Of a DNA stretch of 64,000 bases, positions 27,165 through 36,237 are shown piece after piece. Where the stretch lies: the NCBI RefSeq assembly GCF_005885635.1, contig NZ_VATY01000001.1, forward strand, positions 372,001-436,000. The letters run 5' to 3'. The stretch comes from Maribacter algarum (ex Zhang et al. 2020). Its GTDB lineage: Bacteria > Bacteroidota > Bacteroidia > Flavobacteriales > Flavobacteriaceae. Positions within the stretch are counted from its first letter, which is position 1; each line of letters opens with the position of its first letter. The notes below the pieces were generated by a model. That model was not told the origin of the DNA, made no database searches, and saw only the letters and a program-made list of their open reading frames with translations. The translations under genes were made by a program, and so were the position numbers.

Positions 27165-28925
27165 TTACTTGATGTCCAATACAAATGGCATTCTAGCTTG
27201 CGGACCTTTTTGTTCCATCACCGATTTTATTTGCTTTAAAATGGTATACGCCTCCACACCAATCTCGTCTTCGATAATACTCTTTTTCGCCTTTGCACCT
27301 GCACCACCGAAATCTTCCATAAACTGTTCTAGTCCGGTCTTATATCTTGGAAATTTCTTGATTCCGTATTCCTCTATTTCTGCCATTTTCGCCGCTTCTT
27401 CAATAGCATCGTTTAGATTCCCTAATTCATCAACCAAACCGTTGTTCTTCGCATCTACCCCACTCCATACTCTACCTTGCGCTAGACTATCGGCCTGAGC
27501 AACTGTAATTCCCCTACCTTGGGAAACACGGTCTAAAAAGGTCTCATACACATCTTCGATACCTTCTTGAACTGTATTTCTAAAAGTATCGGTCATCGGC
27601 TCAAAAAGGGAATAATCCACCGAATTTTCGTTGGTGCCAACTTGTTCTGCATTGATTCCAATATCTTCTGCCAACTCGGTCATATTGGGAATAGTACCAA
27701 AAACACCTATCGAACCTGTTATGGTTGTAGGTTCTGCAAAAATCTTATTCGCTCCGGCGGCAATATAATACCCACCGGAAGCCGCAACATTGCCCATAGA
27801 AACCACAACTGGTTTCTTCTCTTTGGCCAATTCGATTTCCCTCCAAATAATATCGGAAGTTAAGGCACTTCCTCCGGGAGAATCTACCCTCAAAACTATA
27901 GCTTTGACCTTATCGTCTTCTTTGGCTTTGATTATGGCTTCGTTCATTAAACCTTGCCCAATTTGTTGTGGCCCGCCCTCTCCATAAATGATTTCGCCTT
28001 GAGCGTAGATTACGGCAATTTTATCTTTGCCAGATTTTTTCATTTTCGGATTTGAACGCTTCAAATAGTCCTCAAGTGCTATGATGTTCAAGTCATTATC
28101 CAAAACTGAATCAACAGCGTACTTCAATTTAGCCTCATACTGATCGTGAAAAACGATTCCGTCTATTAGTCCGGATGCTTTTGCTAACTCTGGAGTTCTT
28201 CCTCCTAGGGTATCAGCAATTCGATTTAAATCTTGCGGAAGAATGTTTCGCCCATCCGAAATTTCCTCAACCACTGAATTCCACAAAGAGCTTATCAACT
28301 CCTTGATTTGTGTTCGGTTCGCATCGCTCATTTCATTCTCTAAAAAGGGCTCAACAGCGCTTTTATATTTTCCGTGTCTGATAACCTCCATCTTGACGCC
28401 TGTCTTTTCTTGAAGGTCTTTAAAAAATAGAACTTCAGAAGCCAAACCCTTAAAATCAATGGCCCCAACAGGATTTATAAAAATGGAATCGGCAACACTT
28501 GCCAAATAGTAGTCTTTCTGCATGTAGAAATCAGAAAAGGTATAGATGAATTTTCCCTTGTTCTTAAAGTCTTGTAAGGCTCTCCGAATTTCTTGGGTCT
28601 GGGCATAACCAGCCATCGTAAAATTGTTATTGATGCTAATTCCTTTGATGTCATCATCATTTTTAGCGACTTCAATAGCATTCAAAATTTCATCTAGCCC
28701 TTGAGACTCTTGAAAAAGCGTTCCGAAAGGGTCATCGGCATTAGAACCAACATAATCACTTATAGGCAGTTGAAGTTGCAACTCTAAAACTGAATTCTTC
28801 TTTACCGCTACTCCATCTTCAGCACTGCCAAATAAACTAGCAAATAAGAAAAACATGAAAAAGACAATGCCAAAAGCAACAAGACAGCCTAAGATGGCTG
28901 CCAAAAAATTTCGTAAAAACTTCAT
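27165..28925 (-). CDS. sppA: Signal peptide peptidase SppA, 67K type
   Basis: Membrane-anchored serine protease that degrades cleaved signal peptides. The ATG at 28925 gives 586 residues beginning MKFLRNFLAAILGCLVAFG with a membrane helix. A longer reading from 29012 would extend into the divergent folK promoter and start. Two tandem S49 domains are visible. The serine nucleophile lies in NVAASGGYYIAAGANKIFAEPTTITGSIGVFG, and VLRVDSPGGSALTSD precedes it. The general-base lysine is expected in the N-terminal domain (about residue 180) but was not pinned down. It is divergent from folK. Confidence 0.93.
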   Translation of the reverse strand: MKFLRNFLAAILGCLVAFGIVFFMFFLFASLFGSAEDGVAVKKNSVLELQLQLPISDYVGSNADDPFGTLFQESQGLDEILNAIEVAKNDDDIKGISINNNFTMAGYAQTQEIRRALQDFKNKGKFIYTFSDFYMQKDYYLASVADSIFINPVGAIDFKGLASEVLFFKDLQEKTGVKMEVIRHGKYKSAVEPFLENEMSDANRTQIKELISSLWNSVVEEISDGRNILPQDLNRIADTLGGRTPELAKASGLIDGIVFHDQYEAKLKYAVDSVLDNDLNIIALEDYLKRSNPKMKKSGKDKIAVIYAQGEIIYGEGGPQQIGQGLMNEAIIKAKEDDKVKAIVLRVDSPGGSALTSDIIWREIELAKEKKPVVVSMGNVAASGGYYIAAGANKIFAEPTTITGSIGVFGTIPNMTELAEDIGINAEQVGTNENSVDYSLFEPMTDTFRNTVQEGIEDVYETFLDRVSQGRGITVAQADSLAQGRVWSGVDAKNNGLVDELGNLNDAIEEAAKMAEIEEYGIKKFPRYKTGLEQFMEDFGGAGAKAKKSIIEDEIGVEAYTILKQIKSVMEQKGPQARMPFVLDIK

Positions 28926-28998
28926 AAATGGTGTGTTATAAATATCTTTCAAAGATAATGAAAGTGAATTTGTTTTATTTACTTTGTTACTCCCTATT

Positions 28999-30144
28999 AT
29001 GAGCTCAACCAAAACCGTACATCTTTCCCTTGGAAGTAATATTGAAGATAAACTGAATAATATTCAGGATGCCATCTTTGCTATTCATCAGACTGTTGGA
29101 GAAGTATTACGCATATCACCTGTTTACCAAAGCAGTGCATGGGGATTTGAAGCCGAGGATTTTTTTAATATCTGCATAACGATTCAAACACAATTAGCTC
29201 CGGCAACCTTACTCGATGCTCTATTGAAAATCGAGGTTCAACAGGGAAGAATTCGGTTAAAAGAGGATGGCTACGAACCTCGTAAAATAGATATCGATAT
29301 TCTGTATTATGAAAAGGAAACGATATTTAATGACAACCTGGTGATACCGCATCCCGAATTGCCTTTTCGAAAGTTTGTATTGAGACCCTTGGCGGATATT
29401 GCACCTCAGTTCTATCATCCAGTGTTAAACAAAGATTCACGGAATCTTTTACAAGAATGTAGAGATAAGGGAACACTCGAAAAAAAAACATATCGTCTTT
29501 TCAAGGATAGAAATGACCTTTTTGCACATACCAATTTTATAGCAATCGAAGGAAATATTGGCGCAGGAAAGACGACTCTAGCCAAAAAAATAGCAGAGGA
29601 TTTCAATGGAAAACTAGTACTAGAACGTTTTGCGGACAACCCTTTTTTACCAAAATTTTATGAAGACCAAGGCCGCTATGCTTTCCCTTTGGAAATGTCT
29701 TTTTTGGCAGACCGTTACCAGCAATTTACCGATGACACATCGCAGTACGACCTCTTCAAAAGTTTTATGGTTAGTGATTACGATATTTATAAATCATTGA
29801 TTTTTGCCCAAGTAACCTTGCAAAAAGAAGAATTTGCACTCTATCGAAAGCTTTTCAATTTGATGTATAAGGAGGTTAAGAAACCGAAGATTTATGTCTA
29901 TCTATACCAATCTACTGAACGGCTATTGAAAAACATTAAAAATCGTGGAAGGGATTACGAGCAAAACATTGAACCCGAATACCTTGAGAAAATCAACTCC
30001 GGATATTTCGAATTCATCAAAAGTTACCCGGAGCAAAACAATTTAGTAATTGACTTAGGGGATATGGATTTTGTGCAAAACCCAGAAGACTATGAAACCC
30101 TAATCGATAAAATTCTAAAGTTCGCGGTTCAATTGCCATTTTAA
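28999..30144 (+). CDS. folK: FolK-deoxynucleoside kinase fusion
   Basis: A 381-residue bifunctional protein. Residues about 1-160 are hydroxymethyldihydropterin pyrophosphokinase (folate synthesis): LSLGSN at the start, SSAWGFEAEDFFN, and the signature EPRKIDIDILYY. Residues about 180-380 are a deoxynucleoside kinase: P-loop IEGNIGAGKTTL, then RYAFPLEMSFLADRYQQF, and the lid NRGRDYEQNIEPEYL. The start at 28999 places HLSLGSN close to the N-terminus; an in-frame ATG at 28984 would add five residues. Such fusions occur in Bacteroidota. The dNK substrate (dA/dG or dC) cannot be told from the motifs. A bidirectional terminator follows. Confidence 0.92.
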   Translation: MSSTKTVHLSLGSNIEDKLNNIQDAIFAIHQTVGEVLRISPVYQSSAWGFEAEDFFNICITIQTQLAPATLLDALLKIEVQQGRIRLKEDGYEPRKIDIDILYYEKETIFNDNLVIPHPELPFRKFVLRPLADIAPQFYHPVLNKDSRNLLQECRDKGTLEKKTYRLFKDRNDLFAHTNFIAIEGNIGAGKTTLAKKIAEDFNGKLVLERFADNPFLPKFYEDQGRYAFPLEMSFLADRYQQFTDDTSQYDLFKSFMVSDYDIYKSLIFAQVTLQKEEFALYRKLFNLMYKEVKKPKIYVYLYQSTERLLKNIKNRGRDYEQNIEPEYLEKINSGYFEFIKSYPEQNNLVIDLGDMDFVQNPEDYETLIDKILKFAVQLPF

Positions 30145-30235
30145 GTTAATTTTAAGGAAAATGTTGCATAGAACATATGGATTTCCTTAATTAGCGGCAA
30201 CGAAAACATAACTAACTAACTCAAACTATATACCC

Positions 30236-30260
30236 AGCCCGATTTTATCGGGCTTTTTTT
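30236..30260. terminator. Bidirectional terminator between folK-dNK and trmH-type gene
   Basis: AGCCCGAT and ATCGGGCT form a perfect 8-bp stem around a TTT loop, followed by seven T. The T run includes the end of the opposite-strand methyltransferase gene. Confidence 0.88.
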
Positions 30261-30789
30261 ATGCATTCAACTTTCGCCAAAAATCCCAAATTACAACACC
30301 TGCACTGACGGAGATATTCAGGGAATGCTTTGTGCCGAATTGGGGAATCTCTACCACTTTTGAGCAGATATCGACTACGCTTTGGTCCACTCCTTTCACC
30401 TCGTTACCGAAAACCAGAACATACTTTTTTGAAGTTTCCACTTTTAGTTCGTTGAGCATTATGGCCTTTTCAGCCTGTTCAATGGCTATTGTTTCGTATC
30501 CTTTTGAATTATATTCGGTGATCAATTCAATGGTACTTTCTCTGTACTCCCAATGAACACTTTCTGTAGCTCCCAAAGCTGTCTTTCTAATATCTTTGTG
30601 AGGAGGAGTTGCGGTAATTCCGCAGAGATAGATTTTTTCAATTAAAAAAGCATCCGCTGTTCGAAATACGGAACCGATATTGTTCAAACTTCGAATATTA
30701 TCGAGAACAACTATAATAGGGGTCTTCTTGGCGTTTTTGAATCCGTCAACATCCAACCGGGGTAATTCTTCGTTTTTTAGTTTTCTCAT
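30259..30789 (-). CDS. TrmH family (SpoU) RNA 2'-O-methyltransferase
   Basis: 176-residue SPOUT methyltransferase. Motif 1 is LNNIGSVFRTADAF, motif 2 VLVFGNEVKGV, motif 3 IPQFGTKHSLNISVSAGVVIWDF, the last forming the SAM-binding knot. There is no extra N-terminal RNA-binding domain, so it is of the short TrmL/TrmH-like type, and the target may be a tRNA or rRNA ribose. It converges on folK-dNK. The region upstream of its start holds short tandem repeats. Confidence 0.9.
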   Translation of the reverse strand: MRKLKNEELPRLDVDGFKNAKKTPIIVVLDNIRSLNNIGSVFRTADAFLIEKIYLCGITATPPHKDIRKTALGATESVHWEYRESTIELITEYNSKGYETIAIEQAEKAIMLNELKVETSKKYVLVFGNEVKGVDQSVVDICSKVVEIPQFGTKHSLNISVSAGVVIWDFWRKLNA

Positions 30790-30790
30790 T

Positions 30791-30811
30791 TGGCTATTGG
30801 CTATTGGCTAT
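30791..30811. repeat. Three tandem copies of TGGCTAT
   Basis: Three perfect 7-bp repeats start directly upstream of the TrmH-type gene. They could vary in copy number by slippage. Confidence 0.75.
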
Positions 30812-30838
30812 TCAAAAGATAATTTATCTGAGCTTGAA

Positions 30839-30859
30839 CCTGTCTCGCCGGCAGGCAGG
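30839..30859. repeat. Short GC-rich imperfect palindrome
   Basis: A GC-rich stretch of 21 bases around GCCGGC (CCTGTCT at one end, GGCAGG at the other) stands out in an AT-rich intergenic region. It resembles the CCTGCCxGCCGGCAGG-type dispersed repeats I know from flavobacterial genomes. That comparison is from memory only. Confidence 0.4.
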
Positions 30860-30978
30860 CTTTGTATTTATATAGCAAAAGTTATCCCCATACTATCAAC
30901 AATACTGTGGTTTCCTTGGCAAAAATAGTACATTCGTTTCTACCGATAGGTATGCGATAAAATTTCAATACAATCACA

Positions 30979-33600
30979 TTGGCAAAAAAAGTAAAAGTAA
31001 AGAAGGTAACCCCTTTGATGCAGCAGTATAATACCATCAAGACGAAATATCCTGATGCCTTATTGCTGTTTCGCGTGGGTGATTTCTACGAAACTTTTGG
31101 TGAAGATGCGGTTAAATCTTCTAAGATATTAGGAATCATCTTAACCCATAGAAACAATGGGGGCGATAGAACTGAATTGGCCGGTTTTCCACACCATTCC
31201 TTAAATACCTATTTACCAAAATTGGTAAAGGCTGGTCAGCGTGTTGCCATATGTGACCAACTGGAAGACCCCAAAATGACCAAGACCATTGTCAAAAGGG
31301 GGGTAACTGAATTGGTGACTCCTGGTGTGGCGATGAACGATGACATTCTTGATACCAAGACCAATAATTTTCTTTGCGCGGTTCATTTTGGAAGAAAACT
31401 AATCGGTGTTTCATTCGTAGATATTTCAACAGGAGAATTTTTAACTTCCGAAGGTACTGAAGAGCAAATAGATAAATTACTTCAGAATTTTGCGCCAAAT
31501 GAAGTATTGGTTTCCAAAACACATAGGAAGGATTTTTTAGACGTCTTTGGAAATCAGTTCCATACCTTCTTTATGGAAGATTGGGTATTTCAGGAAGATT
31601 ACACTCAAGAAACCCTTAACAATCATTTCAAAACCAAAACTCTCAAAGGTTTTGGGGTTGACCATTTGAGTAATGGCACTATTGCCTCTGGAGTGGTTTT
31701 ACATTATCTATCTGAAACCCAACATCGCCAATTGCAACATATCAATTCGTTAAAGCGAATTGCGGAAGAGGAATATATTTGGATGGACCGATTTACCATC
31801 CGCAATCTTGAATTGTACCATTCTACCAATTTGAATGCGGTTACGCTTCTCGATATTATTGATAAGACGATTTCGCCTATGGGCGGACGATTGTTGAAAC
31901 GATGGTTGGCGCTTCCCTTGAAGAACGTGGAGAAAATCCGAAAAAGGCATCAGGTTATTGGGCATTTAACACAAGAAGAAGATACCCTTCAAAGATTACG
32001 GCAACATATAAAAAAGATGGGTGATTTGGAACGACTGATTTCCAAAGTCGCTACCGGAAAAATTAACCCGAAAGAAGTGGTTCAGTTGAAGAATTCTTTG
32101 GAAGCCATTATTCCTATAAAACAAATGACTTCCCAGACTGATAATGAAGCTTTGCAATTGATTTCTGACCAATTGCACCCTTGTGATTTATTACGTGACA
32201 AAATAAAGGAGATGCTAAATGAGGAGGCTCCCGTGCAAATTCCAAAAGGAAAAACCATAGCCGATGGGTATTCTGAAGAACTTGATGAGCTACGAGCTTT
32301 GGCTTTTTCAGGGAAAGACTATCTAGCTAAGATGCTTGAGCGAGAAACCGAACGCACTGGCATTACCTCATTGAAAATAGCCTCAAACAATGTCTTTGGA
32401 TATTACATTGAAGTTCGAAATACGCATAAAGACAAGGTCCCCGAAGAATGGATTCGCAAACAAACCTTAGTCAATGCAGAGCGGTATATTACCGAAGAAC
32501 TAAAAGAATACGAGGCTAAAATACTAGGTGCGGAAGAGCGTATTCTAAGTCTTGAAAACCAGTTGTTTTCACAATTGATTGTTTGGATGCAAGAATATAT
32601 TGCTCCAGTCCAAAATAACGCCTATCAAATCGCACAGCTTGATTGCCTTTGTGGATTTACACAGCTAGCCAAGGAAAACAAATATTGTGAACCTATTCTG
32701 AATGATTCTACGGAAATTGAGATTCGAAATGGGAGACATCCGGTAATTGAACAACAATTGCCATTGGGGGAAGCGTACATTGCCAATGATGTTGTTTTGA
32801 ATCGCGATAATCAGCAAATCATAATGATTACAGGGCCGAATATGAGTGGTAAATCCGCTATTTTACGGCAAACTGCCCTAATTGTATTGCTGGCCCAAAT
32901 GGGAAGCTTTGTACCTGCTGAGTCAGCCCAAATAGGCTTTGTTGATAAAATCTTTACGAGAGTTGGTGCAAGCGACAATATCTCTATGGGTGAATCTACC
33001 TTTATGGTGGAAATGAACGAGACTGCTTCTATTTTGAATAATCTCTCTGAGCGAAGTTTGGTCTTGCTTGATGAAATTGGTCGTGGCACAAGCACCTATG
33101 ATGGTATTTCTATTGCATGGGCGATTTCAGAATATCTACATGAACACCCTGCTCGGGCGAAAACCCTTTTCGCTACCCATTATCATGAGTTGAATGAAAT
33201 GACTTCTACTTTTGAGCGTATTAAGAATTTCAATGTTTCTGTAAAAGAATTGAAAGATAATGTGCTTTTCCTTCGCAAACTTACCGAAGGAGGAAGCGAG
33301 CATAGCTTTGGAATACATGTAGCAAAAATGGCCGGAATGCCTCAGGCGGTAATTGCGAAAGCTAACAAAATCTTAAAGAAGCTTGAGAAATCCCATTCTA
33401 ATGAAGAGCTCACTGATAGCCTAAATGCCGCTCAAAACGAAATGCAGTTGAGTTTTTTTAATTTGGATGACCCACTTTTAGAACAGATAAAAGAAGAGAT
33501 AACGCATTTAGATATCAATACCCTTACCCCAGTTGAAGCCCTGATGAAACTGAATGAAATAAAGCGTTTATTGACTAAAAACAAAAAGGCAACAAGCTAA
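30979..33600 (+). CDS. mutS: DNA mismatch repair protein MutS
   Basis: 873 residues, the normal length. The start codon is TTG: an in-frame TAA lies at 30958-30960 and the resulting N-terminus ([17 protein letters not shown]) fits the family. An ATG at 31018 would shorten the lead. The mismatch-reading F-x-E motif is in [11 protein letters not shown] (F36, E38). Walker [18 protein letters not shown] starts near residue 617 and Walker B is [16 protein letters not shown]. The ATPase ends with a helix-turn-helix ([16 protein letters not shown]). It binds mispaired bases and recruits MutL. The gene precedes two tRNA genes. Confidence 0.97.
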   Translation: MAKKVKVKKVTPLMQQYNTIKTKYPDALLLFRVGDFYETFGEDAVKSSKILGIILTHRNNGGDRTELAGFPHHSLNTYLPKLVKAGQRVAICDQLEDPKMTKTIVKRGVTELVTPGVAMNDDILDTKTNNFLCAVHFGRKLIGVSFVDISTGEFLTSEGTEEQIDKLLQNFAPNEVLVSKTHRKDFLDVFGNQFHTFFMEDWVFQEDYTQETLNNHFKTKTLKGFGVDHLSNGTIASGVVLHYLSETQHRQLQHINSLKRIAEEEYIWMDRFTIRNLELYHSTNLNAVTLLDIIDKTISPMGGRLLKRWLALPLKNVEKIRKRHQVIGHLTQEEDTLQRLRQHIKKMGDLERLISKVATGKINPKEVVQLKNSLEAIIPIKQMTSQTDNEALQLISDQLHPCDLLRDKIKEMLNEEAPVQIPKGKTIADGYSEELDELRALAFSGKDYLAKMLERETERTGITSLKIASNNVFGYYIEVRNTHKDKVPEEWIRKQTLVNAERYITEELKEYEAKILGAEERILSLENQLFSQLIVWMQEYIAPVQNNAYQIAQLDCLCGFTQLAKENKYCEPILNDSTEIEIRNGRHPVIEQQLPLGEAYIANDVVLNRDNQQIIMITGPNMSGKSAILRQTALIVLLAQMGSFVPAESAQIGFVDKIFTRVGASDNISMGESTFMVEMNETASILNNLSERSLVLLDEIGRGTSTYDGISIAWAISEYLHEHPARAKTLFATHYHELNEMTSTFERIKNFNVSVKELKDNVLFLRKLTEGGSEHSFGIHVAKMAGMPQAVIAKANKILKKLEKSHSNEELTDSLNAAQNEMQLSFFNLDDPLLEQIKEEITHLDINTLTPVEALMKLNEIKRLLTKNKKATS

Positions 33601-33633
33601 ATTTAGAGCTGCTATTTTTTAAAAGAAATTCCT

Positions 33634-33662
33634 TTGGATTTTATAGAATTGTATTAAATTTG
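33634..33662 (+). promoter_or_regulatory. Promoter of the tRNA-Gly gene
   Basis: TTG (33634-33636), 18 bases, then TAAATTTG (33655-33662), matching TTG...TAnnTTTG. The tRNA begins 52 bp downstream. Confidence 0.65.
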
Positions 33663-33713
33663 CATCCGCATTAATTAGTAATGCACGTTCTTTTTAATGT
33701 AAGATTACCACAT

Positions 33714-33788
33714 GCGAAAGTAGCTCAGGGGTAGAGCATCACCTTGCCAAGGTGGAGGTCGAGGGTTCGAATCCCTTTTTTCGCTCCA
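33714..33788 (+). tRNA. tRNA-Gly (anticodon GCC)
   Basis: The acceptor arm GCGAAAG pairs with TTTTCGC. The anticodon stem TCACC/GGTGG encloses the loop TTGCCAA with anticodon GCC. The T arm holds GGTTCGAATCC. The CCA end is encoded (33786-33788). Confidence 0.95.
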
Positions 33789-33814
33789 AAAACGCTGCTA
33801 GTCAGCGTTTTTTT
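33789..33814 (+). terminator. Terminator after tRNA-Gly
   Basis: AAAACGCTG and CAGCGTTTT form a stem around CTAGT, followed by more T. It separates the two tRNA genes. Confidence 0.75.
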
Positions 33815-33842
33815 ATTCATGTACTGCGAGTACATTGATGAG

Positions 33843-33926
33843 GCTCGAGTGGTGGAATTGGTAGACACGTTGGACTTAAAATCCAATGGACATTAGTCCG
33901 TATGGGTTCAAGTCCCATCTCGAGTA
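33843..33926 (+). tRNA. tRNA-Leu (anticodon TAA)
   Basis: The acceptor arm GCTCGAG pairs with CTCGAGT (first pair G-T). The anticodon arm TTGGA-CTTAAAA-TCCAA gives anticodon TAA. A long variable arm (about 33892-33903) is present, as expected for a class II tRNA. The T arm holds GGGTTCAAGTCCC. CCA is not encoded, unlike the neighbouring tRNA-Gly. Confidence 0.94.
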
Positions 33927-33929
33927 CAG

Positions 33930-33968
33930 AAAACCCTGATAATCAATTAATTATCAGGGTTTTATTTT
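33930..33968 (+). terminator. Terminator after tRNA-Leu
   Basis: AAAACCCTGATAAT (33930-33943) pairs perfectly with ATTATCAGGGTTTT (33950-33963), followed by a T-rich stretch. Confidence 0.9.
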
Positions 33969-34034
33969 TTATAGGGCTTTGAACAGGTTAACCTTAAATT
34001 TTAAGTATGGTCAGCTTGTTTTCCAATATGATTC

Positions 34035-34385
34035 TTACTCAATCTCACCCTGTTCCCTTTTTTGCCACAAATGAATCCTCACCTCTTCATAAACAGCTTG
34101 TTTAATGACATTATCATTTACAAAGTCATTCATCATAGCCCAACCCAAGGCATATGAACTCGCGAATTCGTCAATGTCGCCAAAACCAAGCTCATAGTAT
34201 TTTTCCTCCACTTCTTTATAGTCCAAATGATAAGGTTTGGAATCTGCCACCTGATATAATAATGTATTGACTTTTTGAAACAATTCTCCAACACCTGTTT
34301 GTAGTCTATTTACAAATCCGAATCTTGTTCCGTCGGATGGTATTGCTTTTTTCAGATGAGACATTTCTGAATCAGTTTTCTTCAT
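34035..34385 (-). CDS. Hypothetical protein, 116 residues
   Basis: No family recognised. It is a soluble, mostly helical protein without signal peptide or membrane helix. Charged residues dominate the first 20 (MKKTDSEMSHLKKA). Aromatic- and acid-rich segments follow (HLDYKEVEEKYYELGFGDIDEFASSYALGWAMMNDF). It is the last of three minus-strand genes downstream of the tRNAs, four bases after the tandem-duplicated membrane protein gene, so it is very probably co-transcribed with it. A partner role with that membrane protein is possible but only by position. Confidence 0.7.
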   Translation of the reverse strand: MKKTDSEMSHLKKAIPSDGTRFGFVNRLQTGVGELFQKVNTLLYQVADSKPYHLDYKEVEEKYYELGFGDIDEFASSYALGWAMMNDFVNDNVIKQAVYEEVRIHLWQKREQGEIE

Positions 34386-34389
34386 ATTT

Positions 34390-35301
34390 CTATATTTTTC
34401 TAGTTACTTTATTTTGAATTTTTACTTTATCGTTAAAAAAGAAATTGAATGCTAGAAGTACGCTAAGTACTAATGTTATATAAAATTTTATATTCGGTTT
34501 ATTAAAGCCTGTCTCTTGCCAGTTCAAAAGGATTATCATAACTGAATACAAACTAATAATAACGGGTACTAAAAGAAATGGTCTTGGTTTCCTTTTTCTT
34601 GCACCGTAGTAAATGAAAGCTCCCAGCCAACCCAGATGGGCATAAAGATGTAGCATTAGGAAATAAATGAAAGATCTGTAGGACCAAAACCCTCCTACCC
34701 CATCACTATTTGTGAGCAAGCTTTCTATTCCAATTATAGGAACCCAGGGACGTAATGAGGCATCTCTTAAAGTGATGATGTCATGTAAATAAGGAAGCGT
34801 ACTAATTAAAATTATAGCAAACCATATCATTGAAGTGGGGAGATCCAATCTATTTTTCTTAAGATAGGCCAACACCGAAATAAGACTAATACCGAGCAAA
34901 AGGATGAGCTTTACTTCCGGTGTGTTGGCCCCTGATTTTCTTAAGTTAAATAGGATTATGAAGATTTGATAAGCTCCCATTATAACTGGTATGAAAAGGG
35001 CAAAATAGTAAGATGTACGTTTTGAAACAAAGAGCCAGGCCAACCAGCCAAACTCGGTGAAGAGAAAAATAAAAATAGTGTAGAGGAACATTCTATAGGT
35101 CGAAAAACCTAAAACCTTTCCTTGACCGTCTGTTAGTAAAATTTCGATGCCGAAGATTGGCACCCATTCTTGTAGACCGCTATTAAAAGTAGTAATTGCT
35201 TCGTGCAAATAAGGAAGCGATGACAAGCTAACAATTGCCATCGCTATCCAAAAACCTTTAGGTATCTTCGTTTTTAACTTCTTTTTTTTCAATTGAGTCA
35301 T
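34390..35301 (-). CDS. Polytopic membrane protein made of two homologous halves
   Basis: A 303-residue protein with about eight hydrophobic helices. No family recognised. The two halves repeat each other at an offset of about 140 residues: LPYLHE (29-34) and LPYLHD (169-174); EWVPIFGIEILLT (45-57) and PWVPIIGIESLLT (185-197); FGWLAWL (84-90) and LGWLGAF (223-229); IPVIMGAYQIFIILFN (104-119) and VPVIISLYSVMIILLN (245-260). This is an internal duplication of a roughly four-helix unit. The gene overlaps the small lipoprotein gene upstream by 44 bases and ends four bases before the 116-residue gene. Its function is unknown; a channel or transporter built from a duplicated unit is one possibility. 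Confidence 0.82.
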   Translation of the reverse strand: MTQLKKKKLKTKIPKGFWIAMAIVSLSSLPYLHEAITTFNSGLQEWVPIFGIEILLTDGQGKVLGFSTYRMFLYTIFIFLFTEFGWLAWLFVSKRTSYYFALFIPVIMGAYQIFIILFNLRKSGANTPEVKLILLLGISLISVLAYLKKNRLDLPTSMIWFAIILISTLPYLHDIITLRDASLRPWVPIIGIESLLTNSDGVGGFWSYRSFIYFLMLHLYAHLGWLGAFIYYGARKRKPRPFLLVPVIISLYSVMIILLNWQETGFNKPNIKFYITLVLSVLLAFNFFFNDKVKIQNKVTRKI

Positions 35302-35398
35302 AAAGATTGTCGTCTGCTTCAGCGTTATCTGAACAAGATGTAAACATGCCAGTAACGAATAAAACAGCTAATGCAAACACTAGGTTTTTTGCTTTCAT
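35258..35398 (-). CDS. Small lipoprotein, 46 residues
   Basis: I read this short frame directly from the minus strand. It begins MKAKNLVFALAVLFVTGMF and has the lipobox TSC (C22), so about 24 mature residues rich in D, E, N and K remain. Such tiny lipoproteins are frequent in flavobacteria and are easily missed. The gene overlaps the start of the membrane protein gene by 44 bases, suggesting coupled expression. Because it is short it could be a chance frame, but the well-formed lipoprotein signal argues against that. Confidence 0.72.
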   Translation of the reverse strand: MKAKNLVFALAVLFVTGMFTSCSDNAEADDNLYDSIEKKEVKNEDT

Positions 35399-36237
35399 AA
35401 TTAACTTTTTTAAGGGTTAAACTATCTTAAGTTAACTATTCAAACATCCCGAAAATTGCATTTTTCAAGCTGCTTTCGACAAACTACCGCTTTTCATTAT
35501 AATAGGACAAATTACGCGGTTTTACCGTAAAAATAGGTATGCAAAACCTTTGATTTCTGGAGGTTTTAACCTGTCGCTACATGAGGCATTTAGTAGATTT
35601 ATTTGAGGTTTTATTTTTAAACCACAATGGGGGTCAAGGAATAACAAGCAATTTTTTATTTTTCAACGAACATTGGGATAGAGAGATTAGATTATAATTT
35701 AAAAGTTAGTGCCGTGAAATGAACAAAGATTTGACATAAGGATCTATCTCGAGTAAATAAAAAGTCAAAACCCTTTGTTCTAGTAATGCCAAGTCGTTTA
35801 CCGAATTTTTTATCCTTTGGTCGTTCCGGCCTGAATTTGAGTTTATCGGATTACTTTAGTAAGAAAAATCTTCGGAATATTGGGCTAGCCTTGCTTTTTA
35901 TTGATGCTTCTTTTTTTCTTTAAATCTAATGAACGTTTTTATCTAGGTGCAGTCATCGAAAAACACCATAAATTGTTGCCCATATTTGTACATAAATCTA
36001 TCTTTACGCAAACATTGAATATGTGTAGTCCCCCGCAATCCGTGTACTTCCTACCTCTTATAACGGCTAATTTTGCAGTAGAATAGATTGGAAAATCGTA
36101 TCTTATTGCAGAACTCTTTTAGTAGTAATACGTTGTATTGTCCAACAAGAGTATTTTAATGATTTATTCAGAATTATAGTACAATAAATTGGAACAATTG
36201 ACAAGGGTAAAATAATTAGAGTTGTTCATTTGGGTTA
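35399..36237. other. Gene-free stretch between the accessory genes and the polysaccharide locus
   Basis: About 840 bp with no convincing coding frame. A 61-codon frame at 35901-36086 has no family pattern and no start signal. The stretch should contain the promoters of the divergent small-lipoprotein and WbaP genes. One TAATTTTG element (36068-36075) resembles a -7 box facing WbaP, but no TTG stands at the right distance. No clear repeat or RNA structure was seen. Confidence 0.6.

Noticed and set aside
30791-30811. CRISPR-like repeat array
   Set aside because: Three copies of a 7-bp unit without spacers is a simple tandem repeat. No CRISPR array was seen in the window.
35901-36086. 61-codon frame in the gap before the WbaP gene
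   Set aside because: No recognisable motif, no signal peptide pattern, no promoter at a suitable distance.
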